From Candidatus Kuenenia stuttgartensis (GTDB taxonomy: Bacteria > Planctomycetota > JAKEIC01 > DYIT01): a stretch of 51,814 nt of DNA. Below are positions 1-8,691 of this stretch, piece by piece. Each line of letters opens with the position of its first letter. The first letter of the stretch is position 1. A model generated the notes under the pieces. It saw only the letters and a list, made by a program, of their open reading frames with translations. It was not told the DNA's origin and did not search any database. A program made the position numbers and the translations under genes. The stretch is taken from assembly GCA_020723505.1 (NCBI GenBank), contig DYIT01000010.1:15089-66902 (forward strand), written 5' to 3'.

Positions 1-2
1 TG

Positions 3-449
3 TGGGAAGGCGCGGGCGTCTACCTGGAGGGATCAGCGGGCTTCGACGCGGTCGCCGGCGTTGACAGCAGGATATCCGGCGGGGCCGGAGCCAGGGCTGG
101 GGAGACGATAGGCGATTTCTCCGGGACCTTCGGCATCGGCGTATCGTTCATTTCCGTCACGTACGACGAGACCCCTCGCAGGCGGGATTCTGATCCGTAC
201 CTCAAGCTAGAGGGCGAGCTTAGGGGGAAGCTGCCGCTCGGTTTCGATTTCACTGCGGCGGGCGCGGCGTATCCCAACCTCGCGGACTCGAAGAAGCTCA
301 TTGCGCAGGCTTCGTTGTCAATCGCCAGGGAGCTTGCAGGCGGCTGGTTCCTCAAGTTCTCGATACGCTACGACTACAACTCGCACCCAGCGGCCGGGAG
401 GCTCAAGGGGGATACGCTGTATTACCTGTCGCTGGCGGTCAAATTCTAG
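3..449 (+). CDS. Outer-membrane beta-barrel protein, DUF481-like (5' end outside window)
   Basis: Open from the left edge to TAG at 447-449; about 148 residues are visible and the start lies outside the window. The chain shows alternating polar/hydrophobic strands, and the last strand ends YYLSLAVKF, with the C-terminal Phe typical of BamA-recognised barrels. The stretch WFLKFSIRYDYNSHP followed by a KGDT turn and a final strand resembles the C-terminus of DUF481 (YdiY-like) proteins. It converges with the minus-strand kinase gene, and the two stop codons are directly adjacent. Barrel assignment is fairly safe; the DUF481 family name is tentative. Confidence 0.6.
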   Translation, partial: WEGAGVYLEGSAGFDAVAGVDSRISGGAGARAGETIGDFSGTFGIGVSFISVTYDETPRRRDSDPYLKLEGELRGKLPLGFDFTAAGAAYPNLADSKKLIAQASLSIARELAGGWFLKFSIRYDYNSHPAAGRLKGDTLYYLSLAVKF

Positions 450-1628
450 CTATCTTCTCTTCTTCCTCAGCCTGTCGGAGATGGGAGTCCTCTTCTCGCG
501 GTGATTGGCATCCGCTGGCTTGCTTTCCGGGGACCGTGAGAACAGGTTGTCCTTGGAGACTTTCTTTCCCGGATTGAACTCGAGCGTCTTCTTCCCGAGG
601 ATCTGCGTCTCGATGTCGGAGATGATTTCTTCCGGGGACTGGTAGCGTATCTCCCTTTCCTTGGCCATCATCTTCTGGATGAAGTACTGCATGTGCGTCG
701 AGACTTCCCTGTTCATGGACCTGGGATTGGCGAGGTCTTCGAGCACCTGTTTCGCCATGATTTCCATGTTGTCCTCGCCCTTGAACGGAACGTCGCCCAC
801 GGCCATGTGGTAGAGTGTGGCTCCGAGCGAATAAATGTCGGCCCTTATGTCCACGTCGGCGGCTCCCCTCGCCTGCTCTGGCGAGATGTATTGAACCGTC
901 CCGCAGGTGACCTCCTCCTCGGCGCAGGCGTCGGTGGTGATTGGCTTGGCGAAGCCCAGGTCGCAGAGCTTGACGACCCCGTCGCCCGTGATCATGACGT
1001 TTTCCGGCTTTATATCGCGGTGGAGTATGCCGTTCTTCTGGCAGTAATCCAGGGCCTTGGCTATTTGCACAATCACGAATAGGGCCTTGTCCTCCTCAAG
1101 GGGGCCTTCCCTGTCCATGATTGCCTGGACGGTCTCGCCGTCCAGGAATTCCATGGCGAGATAATACAATCCCTGGCACTCACCGTAATCGTAGCCTTTG
1201 ACTATGTTTTCGAAGTCGAATTTCTTCAGCAGTCTGGCTTCGTTCACGAACCGCTTCACGAAGAGGCGGTTCAGATTGTGATACGGGTGCATAATCTTGA
1301 GGGCGACCTCCATTCCGTCCTTCTCGGACGTGGCGAGGAACACCGTGGCGACGCCGCCTGCGCCGAGGCGGTCGCGCATCTTGTATCCCCGTATGAGGTT
1401 GCGCATGTTCTCAGAGGTCAGCGAGCTTATTATCCTGTGCGCCTTCATGGCCTTGTAGAAAGCCGGGTCGAGGTAGCCCTTCTTGACGAGAATGGCGAGA
1501 AGGGGCGCTTCCTGTCCTTTTTCCATGAAGGCTTTCTGGATATTCATGCACTCCTGGATTTGATCCTGGTTCACGAGGCCCATTTTCATGGCCTCAATCG
1601 CCATCATCATTTCTTCTTTTGTAGCCAA
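450..1628 (-). CDS. Ser/Thr protein kinase with N-terminal GspE/MshE-type domain
   Basis: 392 residues. Residues about 8-75 form two repeats of the helical motif found at the N-terminus of type II secretion and pilus ATPases (a GLV/GYL turn, then LxxxxxxQ-like ends). A complete Hanks-type kinase domain follows from about residue 90: glycine loop GAGGVA, VALK lysine, HRDIKPEN catalytic loop, DLG in place of DFG, and SPEQA. The tail is basic (SDRLRKKRR). No membrane segment is seen, so it is probably cytoplasmic. The start is TTG at 1626-1628, preceded by GGAG six bases upstream; the first ATG is six codons inside and lacks such a site. It is divergent from a second kinase with the same architecture. 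Substrate unknown. Confidence 0.9.
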   Translation of the reverse strand: MATKEEMMMAIEAMKMGLVNQDQIQECMNIQKAFMEKGQEAPLLAILVKKGYLDPAFYKAMKAHRIISSLTSENMRNLIRGYKMRDRLGAGGVATVFLATSEKDGMEVALKIMHPYHNLNRLFVKRFVNEARLLKKFDFENIVKGYDYGECQGLYYLAMEFLDGETVQAIMDREGPLEEDKALFVIVQIAKALDYCQKNGILHRDIKPENVMITGDGVVKLCDLGFAKPITTDACAEEEVTCGTVQYISPEQARGAADVDIRADIYSLGATLYHMAVGDVPFKGEDNMEIMAKQVLEDLANPRSMNREVSTHMQYFIQKMMAKEREIRYQSPEEIISDIETQILGKKTLEFNPGKKVSKDNLFSRSPESKPADANHREKRTPISDRLRKKRR

Positions 1629-1862
1629 TCAGTTCTCCAGGCGGTTAACCCTCTCCATGAGGAGCCGGGAACCTTCTCACGTACAAGGCTCCTCCAGGAC
1701 AAATCGTGAGCCGTTTCGACGGCCATTATAGGACGAATCCGAGCCGGGGAGAAGCGAAAAAGACCGGTCAGGACGGCCTGCGGGACGGCAGATCCCGGGG
1801 ATTTCGCTTTTTTTTGCAGCGGGAGGCGATAAAATTCTCCTTGCCCCGGGCAGGAAGCATAT
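1629..1862. promoter_or_regulatory. Divergent spacer between two kinase genes
   Basis: 234-bp spacer that must hold both kinase promoters. It contains the separated inverted pair AAGCGAAA / TTTCGCTT followed by a T-run. I cannot point to a convincing -35/-10 pair on either strand. Because the genes are divergent, joint regulation is possible. Confidence 0.35.
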
Positions 1863-3173
1863 TTGATTCGACCGGAAGACATGGAAGAGAACGTCAAGGA
1901 AGACGCCGGGAAGGAAGAGGATTCCAGGAAGGCGAAGAACCTGACCTTCGGCCAGATTGCAATTGCCAACAAGTTTGCGACGCCGGAGCAGGTCCTGGAA
2001 GCGGTGCTGATTCAGAAGAAGATGAAGCAGATGGGTCTCGTCCCGAAGAAAATCGGGGAAATCATGGTCGAGAAGGGATACATGACCCAGGTCCAGGCGG
2101 ACAACATCTTCCGCATCCAGGGCCGCGAGGGGGGGCACAAGCAGATCGAGGGTTACAGGCTCATCTCGAAGCTTGGGGAAGGGTCCATGGGCGCGGTCTT
2201 CCAGGCCAAGCAGCTCTCCATGGACAGGATAGTGGCTATCAAGGTCCTTTCTCCGCGCCTCCAGCGCAACCAGAAGTTCGTGGAGCGGTTTATGCGCGAG
2301 GCGAGGGCGGTGGCGAAGCTCAACCATATCAACATCATCTCCGGGATAGACGTCGGCGAGTCGAACGGCATCAGCTACTTCGCGATGGAATACGTTAACG
2401 GTCCGACGCTCATGAGCATCCTCAAGCGCGGCGGGGCGATAGACGAGAAGAGGGCGCTGAACATCGCCGTCCAGGTGGCGAGGGCGCTCGAGCACGCGTG
2501 CAAGCACGGGCTGGTGCACAGGGACATCAAGCCGGACAACATAATGATTTCGAAGGACGGGACGGCGAAGCTCTGCGACCTGGGCCTTGCGCGCGAGGCG
2601 GGCGAGGGGGGGTCGGCGACGACCGAGCATGGGGCATCAATCGGCACGCCCAACTACATCTCGCCGGAGCAGGCCAGGGGCGACCCGGACATAGACATAA
2701 GATCGGACATATATTCCCTCGGAGCGACGCTGTTCCACATGGTCACGGGCCGGTCCCCGTATTCGGGATCAGCGGCCGTGGTCATGACAAAGCACATATC
2801 CGAGGAGCCGCCGGACGCATCGGAAATCAATCACGAAGTTTCAAGCGAGGCGTCCGCGCTCATAAAGACGATGATGGCCAAGGATCGCAAGGGGAGATAT
2901 CAGAACCCGACCGTGCTGATAGAGGACATGGAGCTCATCATAAAGGGCAAGCCCATGCGGGGACCCGGAGTCAAGGGGAACGAGAGCGCGGTCATGGCCA
3001 AGATAGAGGAAGAGGAATACGCCGAGCCCGAAATCCTCGTCGAGCCGCTCGGGGAGGGCGAAGAGGAGGGCGGCGAAGAGGAAGGGGAAGAAGGAGAAGG
3101 CGGGGATTCGAAATCCTCGCATCCGAAGCGGAAGCACAGGCGCAGGGGAAGGAGAATCAGGAGGAGGAGGTGA
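1863..3173 (+). CDS. Ser/Thr protein kinase with N-terminal GspE/MshE-type domain and charged tail
   Basis: 436 residues from TTG 1863, which has AGGA seven bases upstream; ATG 1881 is the alternative start and loses only six residues. Residues about 27-95 hold two helical repeats (FGQIAIANKF...LIQ and KIGEIMVEKGYM...RIQ) like the N-domain of GspE/MshE ATPases. A full kinase domain follows: GEGSMGAV loop, VAIK, HRDIKPDN, DLGLA, SPEQARGD. The last ~70 residues are first strongly acidic (EGEEEGGEEEGEEGEG) and then strongly basic (KRKHRRRGRRIRRRR). This is an unusual polyampholyte tail that could bind nucleic acid or membrane (inference). No transmembrane segment or sensor domain is visible. It is paired divergently with the 392-residue kinase. 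Confidence 0.9.
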   Translation: MIRPEDMEENVKEDAGKEEDSRKAKNLTFGQIAIANKFATPEQVLEAVLIQKKMKQMGLVPKKIGEIMVEKGYMTQVQADNIFRIQGREGGHKQIEGYRLISKLGEGSMGAVFQAKQLSMDRIVAIKVLSPRLQRNQKFVERFMREARAVAKLNHINIISGIDVGESNGISYFAMEYVNGPTLMSILKRGGAIDEKRALNIAVQVARALEHACKHGLVHRDIKPDNIMISKDGTAKLCDLGLAREAGEGGSATTEHGASIGTPNYISPEQARGDPDIDIRSDIYSLGATLFHMVTGRSPYSGSAAVVMTKHISEEPPDASEINHEVSSEASALIKTMMAKDRKGRYQNPTVLIEDMELIIKGKPMRGPGVKGNESAVMAKIEEEEYAEPEILVEPLGEGEEEGGEEEGEEGEGGDSKSSHPKRKHRRRGRRIRRRR

Positions 3174-3341
3174 CCGGCCTCCCCCGCCGTTCCGGGGGCA
3201 TTCCTGCGCAGTCAAACGGGTGATTTCCGCGCAAGCCGGCTACGCTGCGCTTTCGGTTCCGGCGCGGACCGGCTCGGACCGCCTACTCCAATCGCCCTTG
3301 GCAATCAGCCCGGCGAATCCGCCGGAGGAAAGGGGGATTGG

Positions 3342-3806
3342 TTGCAGGAGAACAGGATTGACGACGTACTCGCCGCGTTCCGCGGGAAGCAGGGCTCGCT
3401 CATCCCGATCCTGCAGAAGGTCCAGGAACGGCTCGGATTCCTTTCGGGCGAGTCGATTTCATTCATTTCGAAGGCGCTGAGAATCTCGGAAAGCGAGATC
3501 TTCGGCGTTGCCTCATTCTATGCCCAGTTCCGCTTCACAAAACCCGGGGAGCATTGCGTGAAGGTCTGCCTGGGGACGGCGTGCCACGTGCGCGGGGGCG
3601 CTCTGATTATGGACGCCATGGAGAGGGAACTCGGCGTTCCGGCAGGCGGCACGACTCCCGACTTCAAGTTCACGCTCGAGAGGGTCGCTTGTTTCGGATC
3701 GTGCGCGCTAGCCCCTGTGATAGTCACGGACAAGAAAGTGCATGGCAGCATGACGCCTGCCAAGGCCAAGGACATCCTGGACCAGTATCGCCGCAGACAA
3801 GGCTGA
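3342..3806 (+). CDS. NuoE-like thioredoxin-fold [2Fe-2S] subunit of formate dehydrogenase
   Basis: 154 residues, matching the NuoE/HoxE/HydC family. A helical N-domain (residues about 1-70) is followed by a thioredoxin-like fold with four cluster cysteines: CLGTAC (C-x4-C) and CFGSC (C-x3-C). In the family this subunit passes electrons between the FMN subunit and the rest of the complex. The start is TTG at 3342 with GGAGG at 3324-3328. First gene of a three-gene operon: nine bases separate it from the NuoF-like gene, and the selenocysteine FdhA follows. It is therefore most likely the small diaphorase subunit of an NAD-linked formate dehydrogenase rather than part of complex I. Confidence 0.9.
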   Translation: MQENRIDDVLAAFRGKQGSLIPILQKVQERLGFLSGESISFISKALRISESEIFGVASFYAQFRFTKPGEHCVKVCLGTACHVRGGALIMDAMERELGVPAGGTTPDFKFTLERVACFGSCALAPVIVTDKKVHGSMTPAKAKDILDQYRRRQG

Positions 3807-3815
3807 GAGGCTTCA

Positions 3816-5735
3816 ATGAAATTCGAGGAAATGAGGAAAGCTGCGCTCGCTGAGATTGAGGCGGGGGAGAAGCGCGGCGTCCCGAAGATAATCATCGGCA
3901 TGGCCACCTGCGGCCTCGCGGCCGGCGCCGATGCCGTGCTCGATGCGGTACACAAGGAGCTCTCGGCTCTGAGCATCGAGGCCGACGTGATGCAGGTGGG
4001 ATGCTTCGGGGCGTGCTATGCCGAGCCTCTCATGGACATCGTCAAGCCGGGCCGGCCGCGCATCAGCTACAGGAACGTCGCGCCCGAGACTGCTGCACTC
4101 CTGGTCAGGGACTATCTGGGCGGCGACAACCACCATGCCGAACTTGCCATGGGAGTCGTAGCCGGCGGTCCGATCCCCGGCGTTCCGCAGTTCGCCGACC
4201 TTCCTACCCTCAAGCCGCAGGTGCGCATAATCCTGCGCCGCTGCGGATTGGTCGACCCGGAGAGCATCAGCCACTACCTCTCGATGGACGGTTATTCCGG
4301 CCTGGAAAGGGCGCTCTCCATGAAGCCCGAGGAGGTGATTGAGCAGATTAGGAAATCGGGCTTGCGGGGCCGAGGCGGGGCAGGCTTCCCGACCGGAACG
4401 AAGTGGGAATTCTGCAGGATGTCGCCCGGCAAGGAGAAGTACATCATCTGCAACGCGGACGAGGGCGACCCCGGGGCTTTCATGAACCGGTCGCTTCTGG
4501 AAGGCGACCCTCATTCGGTCCTCGAGGGTATGCTCATAGGCGCATGGGCGATAGGCGCGTCCCATGGATACATCTACTGCCGCGCCGAGTATCCGCTCGC
4601 CCTGGAGAGGCTTGACAGGGCCCTGAAGCAGATGGAGAAGCGCGGCCTTCTGGGGGACGGCATACTCGGAACGGGCTTCGGGTTCCACATCACAATCAAG
4701 GAAGGCGCGGGGGCATTCGTATGCGGCGAGGAGACTTCCCTGATGGCTTCAATCGAGGGCAAGAGGGGCATGCCGAGGAGCCGGCCCCCGTTCCCCGCAC
4801 AGTCGGGTTTGTGGGGGAAGCCGACGAACATCAACAACGTGGAAACATGGGGGTGCGTTTCCGCAATAATGCAGAAGAGCCCGGAATGGTACGCGGGTTT
4901 CGGCACCGAGAAAAGCAGGGGGACCAAGACCTTCTCTCTCGTGGGGAAGGTGAAGAACAGCGGGCTCATAGAGGTGCCCCTCGGAATTCCGATGAGGAGG
5001 ATAATCTACGAGATAGGCGATGGAATACTGGACGACAAGCCGTTCAAGGCGGTGCAGACCGGCGGCCCGTCCGGCGGGTGCCTGCCTGCGAGCTTCCTGG
5101 ACTCTCCTGTGGACTACGAATCCCTGGCCGCCGCCGGGTCCATAATCGGCTCCGGCGGGATGATCGTCATGGACGAGGCGACGTGCATAGTCGACACGGC
5201 ACGGTATTTCCTGGACTTCGTTCAGAAGGAATCGTGCGGCAAGTGCCCGCCATGCCGCGTCGGGACGAGGCAGATGCTGGGAATCCTTGAGCGCATCACC
5301 CGCGGCCGGGGCGTCCCGGAGGACGTGCCGAAGCTGCAGAAGCTGGCGGAGACCGTGCGGGACGGATCCCTGTGCGCGCTCGGCGGGACCGCGCCGAATC
5401 CAGTGTTTACCACGCTCAAGTACTTCCGTGACGAGTACCTGGCACACATCGAGAAGAAGAGATGCCCGGCGCTCGTCTGCAAGGACCTTCTCGCCTTCTA
5501 CGTGCTTCCGGACAGGTGCAGGGGATGCCAGACCTGCCGCAAGGCCTGCCCGGTGGACGCGATAGCGGGGGGAAAGAAGATGGTGCACGTCATCGACCAG
5601 GCGAAGTGCACGAAATGCGGGACGTGCCTATCGGCATGTCCTCCGCGCTACAAGGCAATCGTGAAGGTGTCCGGAGAGAAGGTCGAAGTCCCCGAATCGC
5701 CGGTTCCGGTGACCGCCGGGAAGGACAAGGAGTGA
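3816..5735 (+). CDS. NuoF/HydB-like NADH-binding flavoprotein subunit of formate dehydrogenase
   Basis: 639 residues with the layout of HydB/HndC-type subunits. Residues 1-110: thioredoxin-like [2Fe-2S] domain (MATCGLAAGA, VGCFGAC). About 170-400: NADH/FMN-binding core with GRGGAGFPTGTKWEF. Then an SLBB segment and the NuoF [4Fe-4S] motif ESCGKCPPCRVGTRQ near residue 470. The C-terminus is a two-cluster ferredoxin domain (CRGCQTCRKACP, CTKCGTCLSACPP). In the family this subunit exchanges electrons with NAD(H), and related trimeric enzymes can bifurcate between NAD and ferredoxin; which applies here cannot be read from sequence. Cytoplasmic; no membrane segments. Twenty-one bases precede fdhA. 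Confidence 0.93.
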   Translation: MKFEEMRKAALAEIEAGEKRGVPKIIIGMATCGLAAGADAVLDAVHKELSALSIEADVMQVGCFGACYAEPLMDIVKPGRPRISYRNVAPETAALLVRDYLGGDNHHAELAMGVVAGGPIPGVPQFADLPTLKPQVRIILRRCGLVDPESISHYLSMDGYSGLERALSMKPEEVIEQIRKSGLRGRGGAGFPTGTKWEFCRMSPGKEKYIICNADEGDPGAFMNRSLLEGDPHSVLEGMLIGAWAIGASHGYIYCRAEYPLALERLDRALKQMEKRGLLGDGILGTGFGFHITIKEGAGAFVCGEETSLMASIEGKRGMPRSRPPFPAQSGLWGKPTNINNVETWGCVSAIMQKSPEWYAGFGTEKSRGTKTFSLVGKVKNSGLIEVPLGIPMRRIIYEIGDGILDDKPFKAVQTGGPSGGCLPASFLDSPVDYESLAAAGSIIGSGGMIVMDEATCIVDTARYFLDFVQKESCGKCPPCRVGTRQMLGILERITRGRGVPEDVPKLQKLAETVRDGSLCALGGTAPNPVFTTLKYFRDEYLAHIEKKRCPALVCKDLLAFYVLPDRCRGCQTCRKACPVDAIAGGKKMVHVIDQAKCTKCGTCLSACPPRYKAIVKVSGEKVEVPESPVPVTAGKDKE

Positions 5736-5756
5736 CCCGGCTCCGGAGAGGATGAA

Positions 5757-8513
5757 ATGAACAAAATAGTCAAACTGAGCATCAACGACAGGGAGGTGAC
5801 GGCCTTAAAGGGCAAGACCGTCCTGGAGGCCGCGTCCGAGGCCGGGATTTACATTCCGACCTTATGCCATCACCCGGGGCTGGCCCCGTTCGGCAGCTGC
5901 CGGATGTGCATAGTGCAGATTGACAAGATGCGCGGGTATCCGACCTCCTGCACGACGCCGGTGACCGATGGGATGAACGTGCGGACCGATACTCCGCAGA
6001 TACGACAGCTCAGGCGCGAGATACTCGAACTCGTGTTCACCGAACATCCGCACGCCTGCCTGAGATGCGACCAGCGCAAGACCTGCAAGCCCGAGGATGC
6101 GTGCGTCCGTGGCGCTCAGGTCGGCGACCGGTGCATTGTCTGCCCGGCCGACGGCCGCTGCGAACTGCAGAACGTCGCGGACAGCATCGGCCTGGGCGAA
6201 GTCACCCTGCCGTATGCCAGCCGGGGCCTGCCCATGGAGCGGGACAGCCTGTTCTTCGACCGCGATTTCAACCTCTGCATCCTCTGCGGCAGGTGCGTGA
6301 GGATGTGCCAGGAAAAGAGGGGGCTCGGGGCAATCGCCTTCACGCACAGGGGAAGCAAGGCTTTGATAGGGACGGCCTTCGGCCGCCCGCTCGACGAATC
6401 CGGATGCCGATCATGCGGCGCATGCGTGGACGCGTGCCCCACTGCGGCGCTGACAGACAAGACCGATAAATGGACCCGCCCGGACAAGACCGTCCAGAGC
6501 ACCTGCCCCTATTGCGGAGTTGGATGCCAGCTGGACCTGCAGGTCAAGGACGGGAGGGTTTACCGGACGGTCCCGTCGAAGGACCTGAAGGCCGTGAACC
6601 GGGGACAGGCCTGCGTGAAGGGGAGGTTCGGCATCGCGGAGTTCGTGCATCATCCGGACCGCCTGAGGGCGCCGCTGGTCAAGCGCGGCGGATCTTTCGT
6701 AGAGACTACCTGGATGGAAGCCGTCGAAGTGGTCGCCGAAGGTCTTTCCAGGCGGAAGGACGGCGGATTCGCGTTCGTCGCGTCGGCTAAGTGCACGAAC
6801 GAGGACAACTACGTGATGCAGAAGTTCGCGCGCGCGGTGATGAGGACCAACAACATCGACCATTGCGCGCGTCTCTGACACGCGCCGACGGTGGCCGGTC
6901 TGGCCGCCAGCTTCGGCAGCGGTGCCATGACGAACTCAATCGCCGAAATCGGCGAGACTGCATGCATCCTTTCCATCGGCAGCAACACGACGTCCGCGCA
7001 CCCCGTCATTGGCGTCGAGGTCGTAAAAGCCGTCCGCGGAGGGGCGAAGCTCATAGTCGCCAACCCCCGGAGAATCGACCTATGCCGATACGCCGATGTC
7101 TGGCTGAAGCACCGACCCGGGACCGACGTCCCGCTGCTCATGGGAATGATGCACGTGATTGTCGACGACGGCCTGATAGACCGGGCGTTCATCGACGAGC
7201 GCTGCGAGAACTTCGGCGCGCTCAAGGACTCGCTGAGTGCCGTTTCCCTCGACGGCGTTGAGAAGATCACGGGGGTGCCCAGGAGCCAAATCATCGAGGC
7301 GGCAAGAATCTACGCGTCCTGCAAGCCGGCTTCGATTCTCTACGCCATGGGGATAACCCAGCATTCCCACGGAACCGACAACGTGTTTGCCGTAGCCAAC
7401 CTCGCCATGCTGACAGGCAACGTCGGGAAACCATCGTCCGGCGTGAATCCCCTTCGCGGCCAGAACAACGTCCAGGGCGCCTGCGACATGGGAGCGCTGC
7501 CGAACGTGTTCCCTGGCTACCAGCAGGTCGCCGAACCTTCGCTGAGGGCCAAGTTCGAGAAGGCGTGGGGATGCGAACTCGACCCTTCTCCGGGCATCAC
7601 GCTCTCGGACATGTTCGGCGCCGCCGCCGAAGGCAGGCTCAAGGCCATGTACGTTGTCGGCGAGAATCCCGTGCTGAGCGATCCCGACGCGACACACGTG
7701 CGCCAGGCGCTTTCAAGGCTCGATTTCCTGGTCGTCCAGGACATGTTCCTCACGGAAACCGCGGAACTTGCGCATGTCGTCCTGCCGGCGGCTTCCTTCG
7801 CCGAAAAGGACGGGACCTTCACGAACACGGAGCGCAGGGTCCAGCTGGTGCGGAAGGCCGTGGAGCCGCAGGGCGGATCAAAGCCGGACTGGTGGATTGC
7901 CGCCAGAATAGCGGCGCGAATGGGGGGGACCGGTTTCAATTACGAGAATCCCGCTCAAATAATGGGCGAAATCGCAAGCCTTGTTCCCGCCTACGGCGGA
8001 ATCTCGCACGACCGCCTGAGGGGCGGCGGCATCCAGTGGCCCTGCCCGGACGCGGGCCATTCCGGCACGAGGTTCCTCCATTCCGAGCGGTTCGCACGCG
8101 GCAAGGGCAAGTTCACGCCGGTCGAGTTCAGGCCGCCGGCCGAACAGCCCGACAACGAATACCCGCTGATACTGACCACCGAGCGCAGCCTGTACCACTA
8201 CCACACCGGTACCATGACTCGCAAAGTAAGGAGCCTGGAGGCCGCCAGGCCAGCCGAACTCCTGGAGATGCACCCGGTCGACGCGGGCAAGCTCGGGATG
8301 TCCGACGGCGAAACCGTGAAGGTCGTTTCGCGCCGCGGCGAGGTCATCACCAGGCTTCTAGTCACGGACGACTCGCCCGAGGGGGTCGTTTCAATGACTT
8401 TCCATTTCGCCGAAAGCCCCACGAACGTGCTGACTTCCACCGCTCTGGACCCGGTGGCGAAGATTCCCGAACTCAAGGTATGCGCGGTCAGGGTCGAGAA
8501 ATGCGGCGTTTAG
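5757..8513 (+). CDS. fdhA: Selenocysteine-containing NAD-linked formate dehydrogenase, catalytic subunit
   Basis: 918 residues when the in-frame TGA at 6876-6878 is read as selenocysteine 374. The local context HCARL-U-HAPTVAGL is the signature of Sec formate dehydrogenases. Oxidises formate to CO2 (or the reverse) at a molybdenum/tungsten bis-MGD centre. Layout: N-terminal [2Fe-2S] domain (C34, GSCRMC, then TSC), NuoG-type His-Cys cluster HPHACLRC, two-cluster ferredoxin domain (CILCGRCVRMC near 174; CRSCGACVDACP near 217), MGD-domain [4Fe-4S] motif STCPYCGVGC from residue 248, the Sec site, and a C-terminal MGD-binding domain. Reading resumes in the same frame right after TGA, so this is not a frameshift. 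A SECIS hairpin starts 11 bases past the TGA. No selA/B/C, fdhD or cofactor genes lie in the window. Confidence 0.95.
6890..6908 (+). promoter_or_regulatory. Bacterial SECIS element for selenocysteine insertion in fdhA
   Basis: Seven-base-pair stem GGTGGCC / GGCCGCC (one G-U pair) closing the loop GGTCT (6897-6901). Exactly 18 bases lie between the TGA and the loop. The loop sequence GGUCU and the 18-base distance are the same as in the Escherichia coli fdhF SECIS as I recall it, the site bound by elongation factor SelB. The hairpin is inside the coding sequence and is translated after readthrough. Confidence 0.93.
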
Positions 8514-8549
8514 CCCGGATAATTCACGAAGGAACATGAATTATCCGGG
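8514..8549. repeat. Perfect 12-bp inverted repeat directly after fdhA stop
   Basis: CCCGGATAATTC (8514-8525) and GAATTATCCGGG (8538-8549) flank a 12-base loop. It starts at the base after the fdhA TAG. There is no T-run, so it is not a classic intrinsic terminator. It may protect the fdhA 3' end, serve both convergent genes, or be a dispersed palindromic repeat. Confidence 0.7.
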
Positions 8550-8557
8550 GGCCGGGC

Positions 8558-8586
8558 GCGCAAATGGCTTCGGAAGCCATTTGCGC
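8558..8586. repeat. Perfect 13-bp hairpin, second of a tandem pair
   Basis: GCGCAAATGGCTT (8558-8570), three-base loop CGG, then the exact complement at 8574-8586. It lies nine bases after the previous hairpin between convergent genes. No T-run on either strand; probable bidirectional transcript-end structure or palindromic repeat. Confidence 0.65.
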
Positions 8587-8691
8587 TGGCCAGCAAAAAT
8601 CGGCATGGTTCTTGGCTTTCAACTTGGAACCTGAAGCATCGGCCTGGGCTGCAGAATGAGCGCGAAGCGAAGGACGCCGGGCCCGGCGAAA

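Noticed and set aside
1677-2630. Minus-strand open frame (317 codons) covering the kinase 5' end
   Set aside because: Overlaps the kinase domain with conserved motifs; product has no recognisable feature.
6876-6878. In-frame stop codon that would split fdhA into two genes or a pseudogene
   Set aside because: Frame is kept across it, the flanking residues are the Sec-site consensus, and a SECIS hairpin lies at the correct distance.
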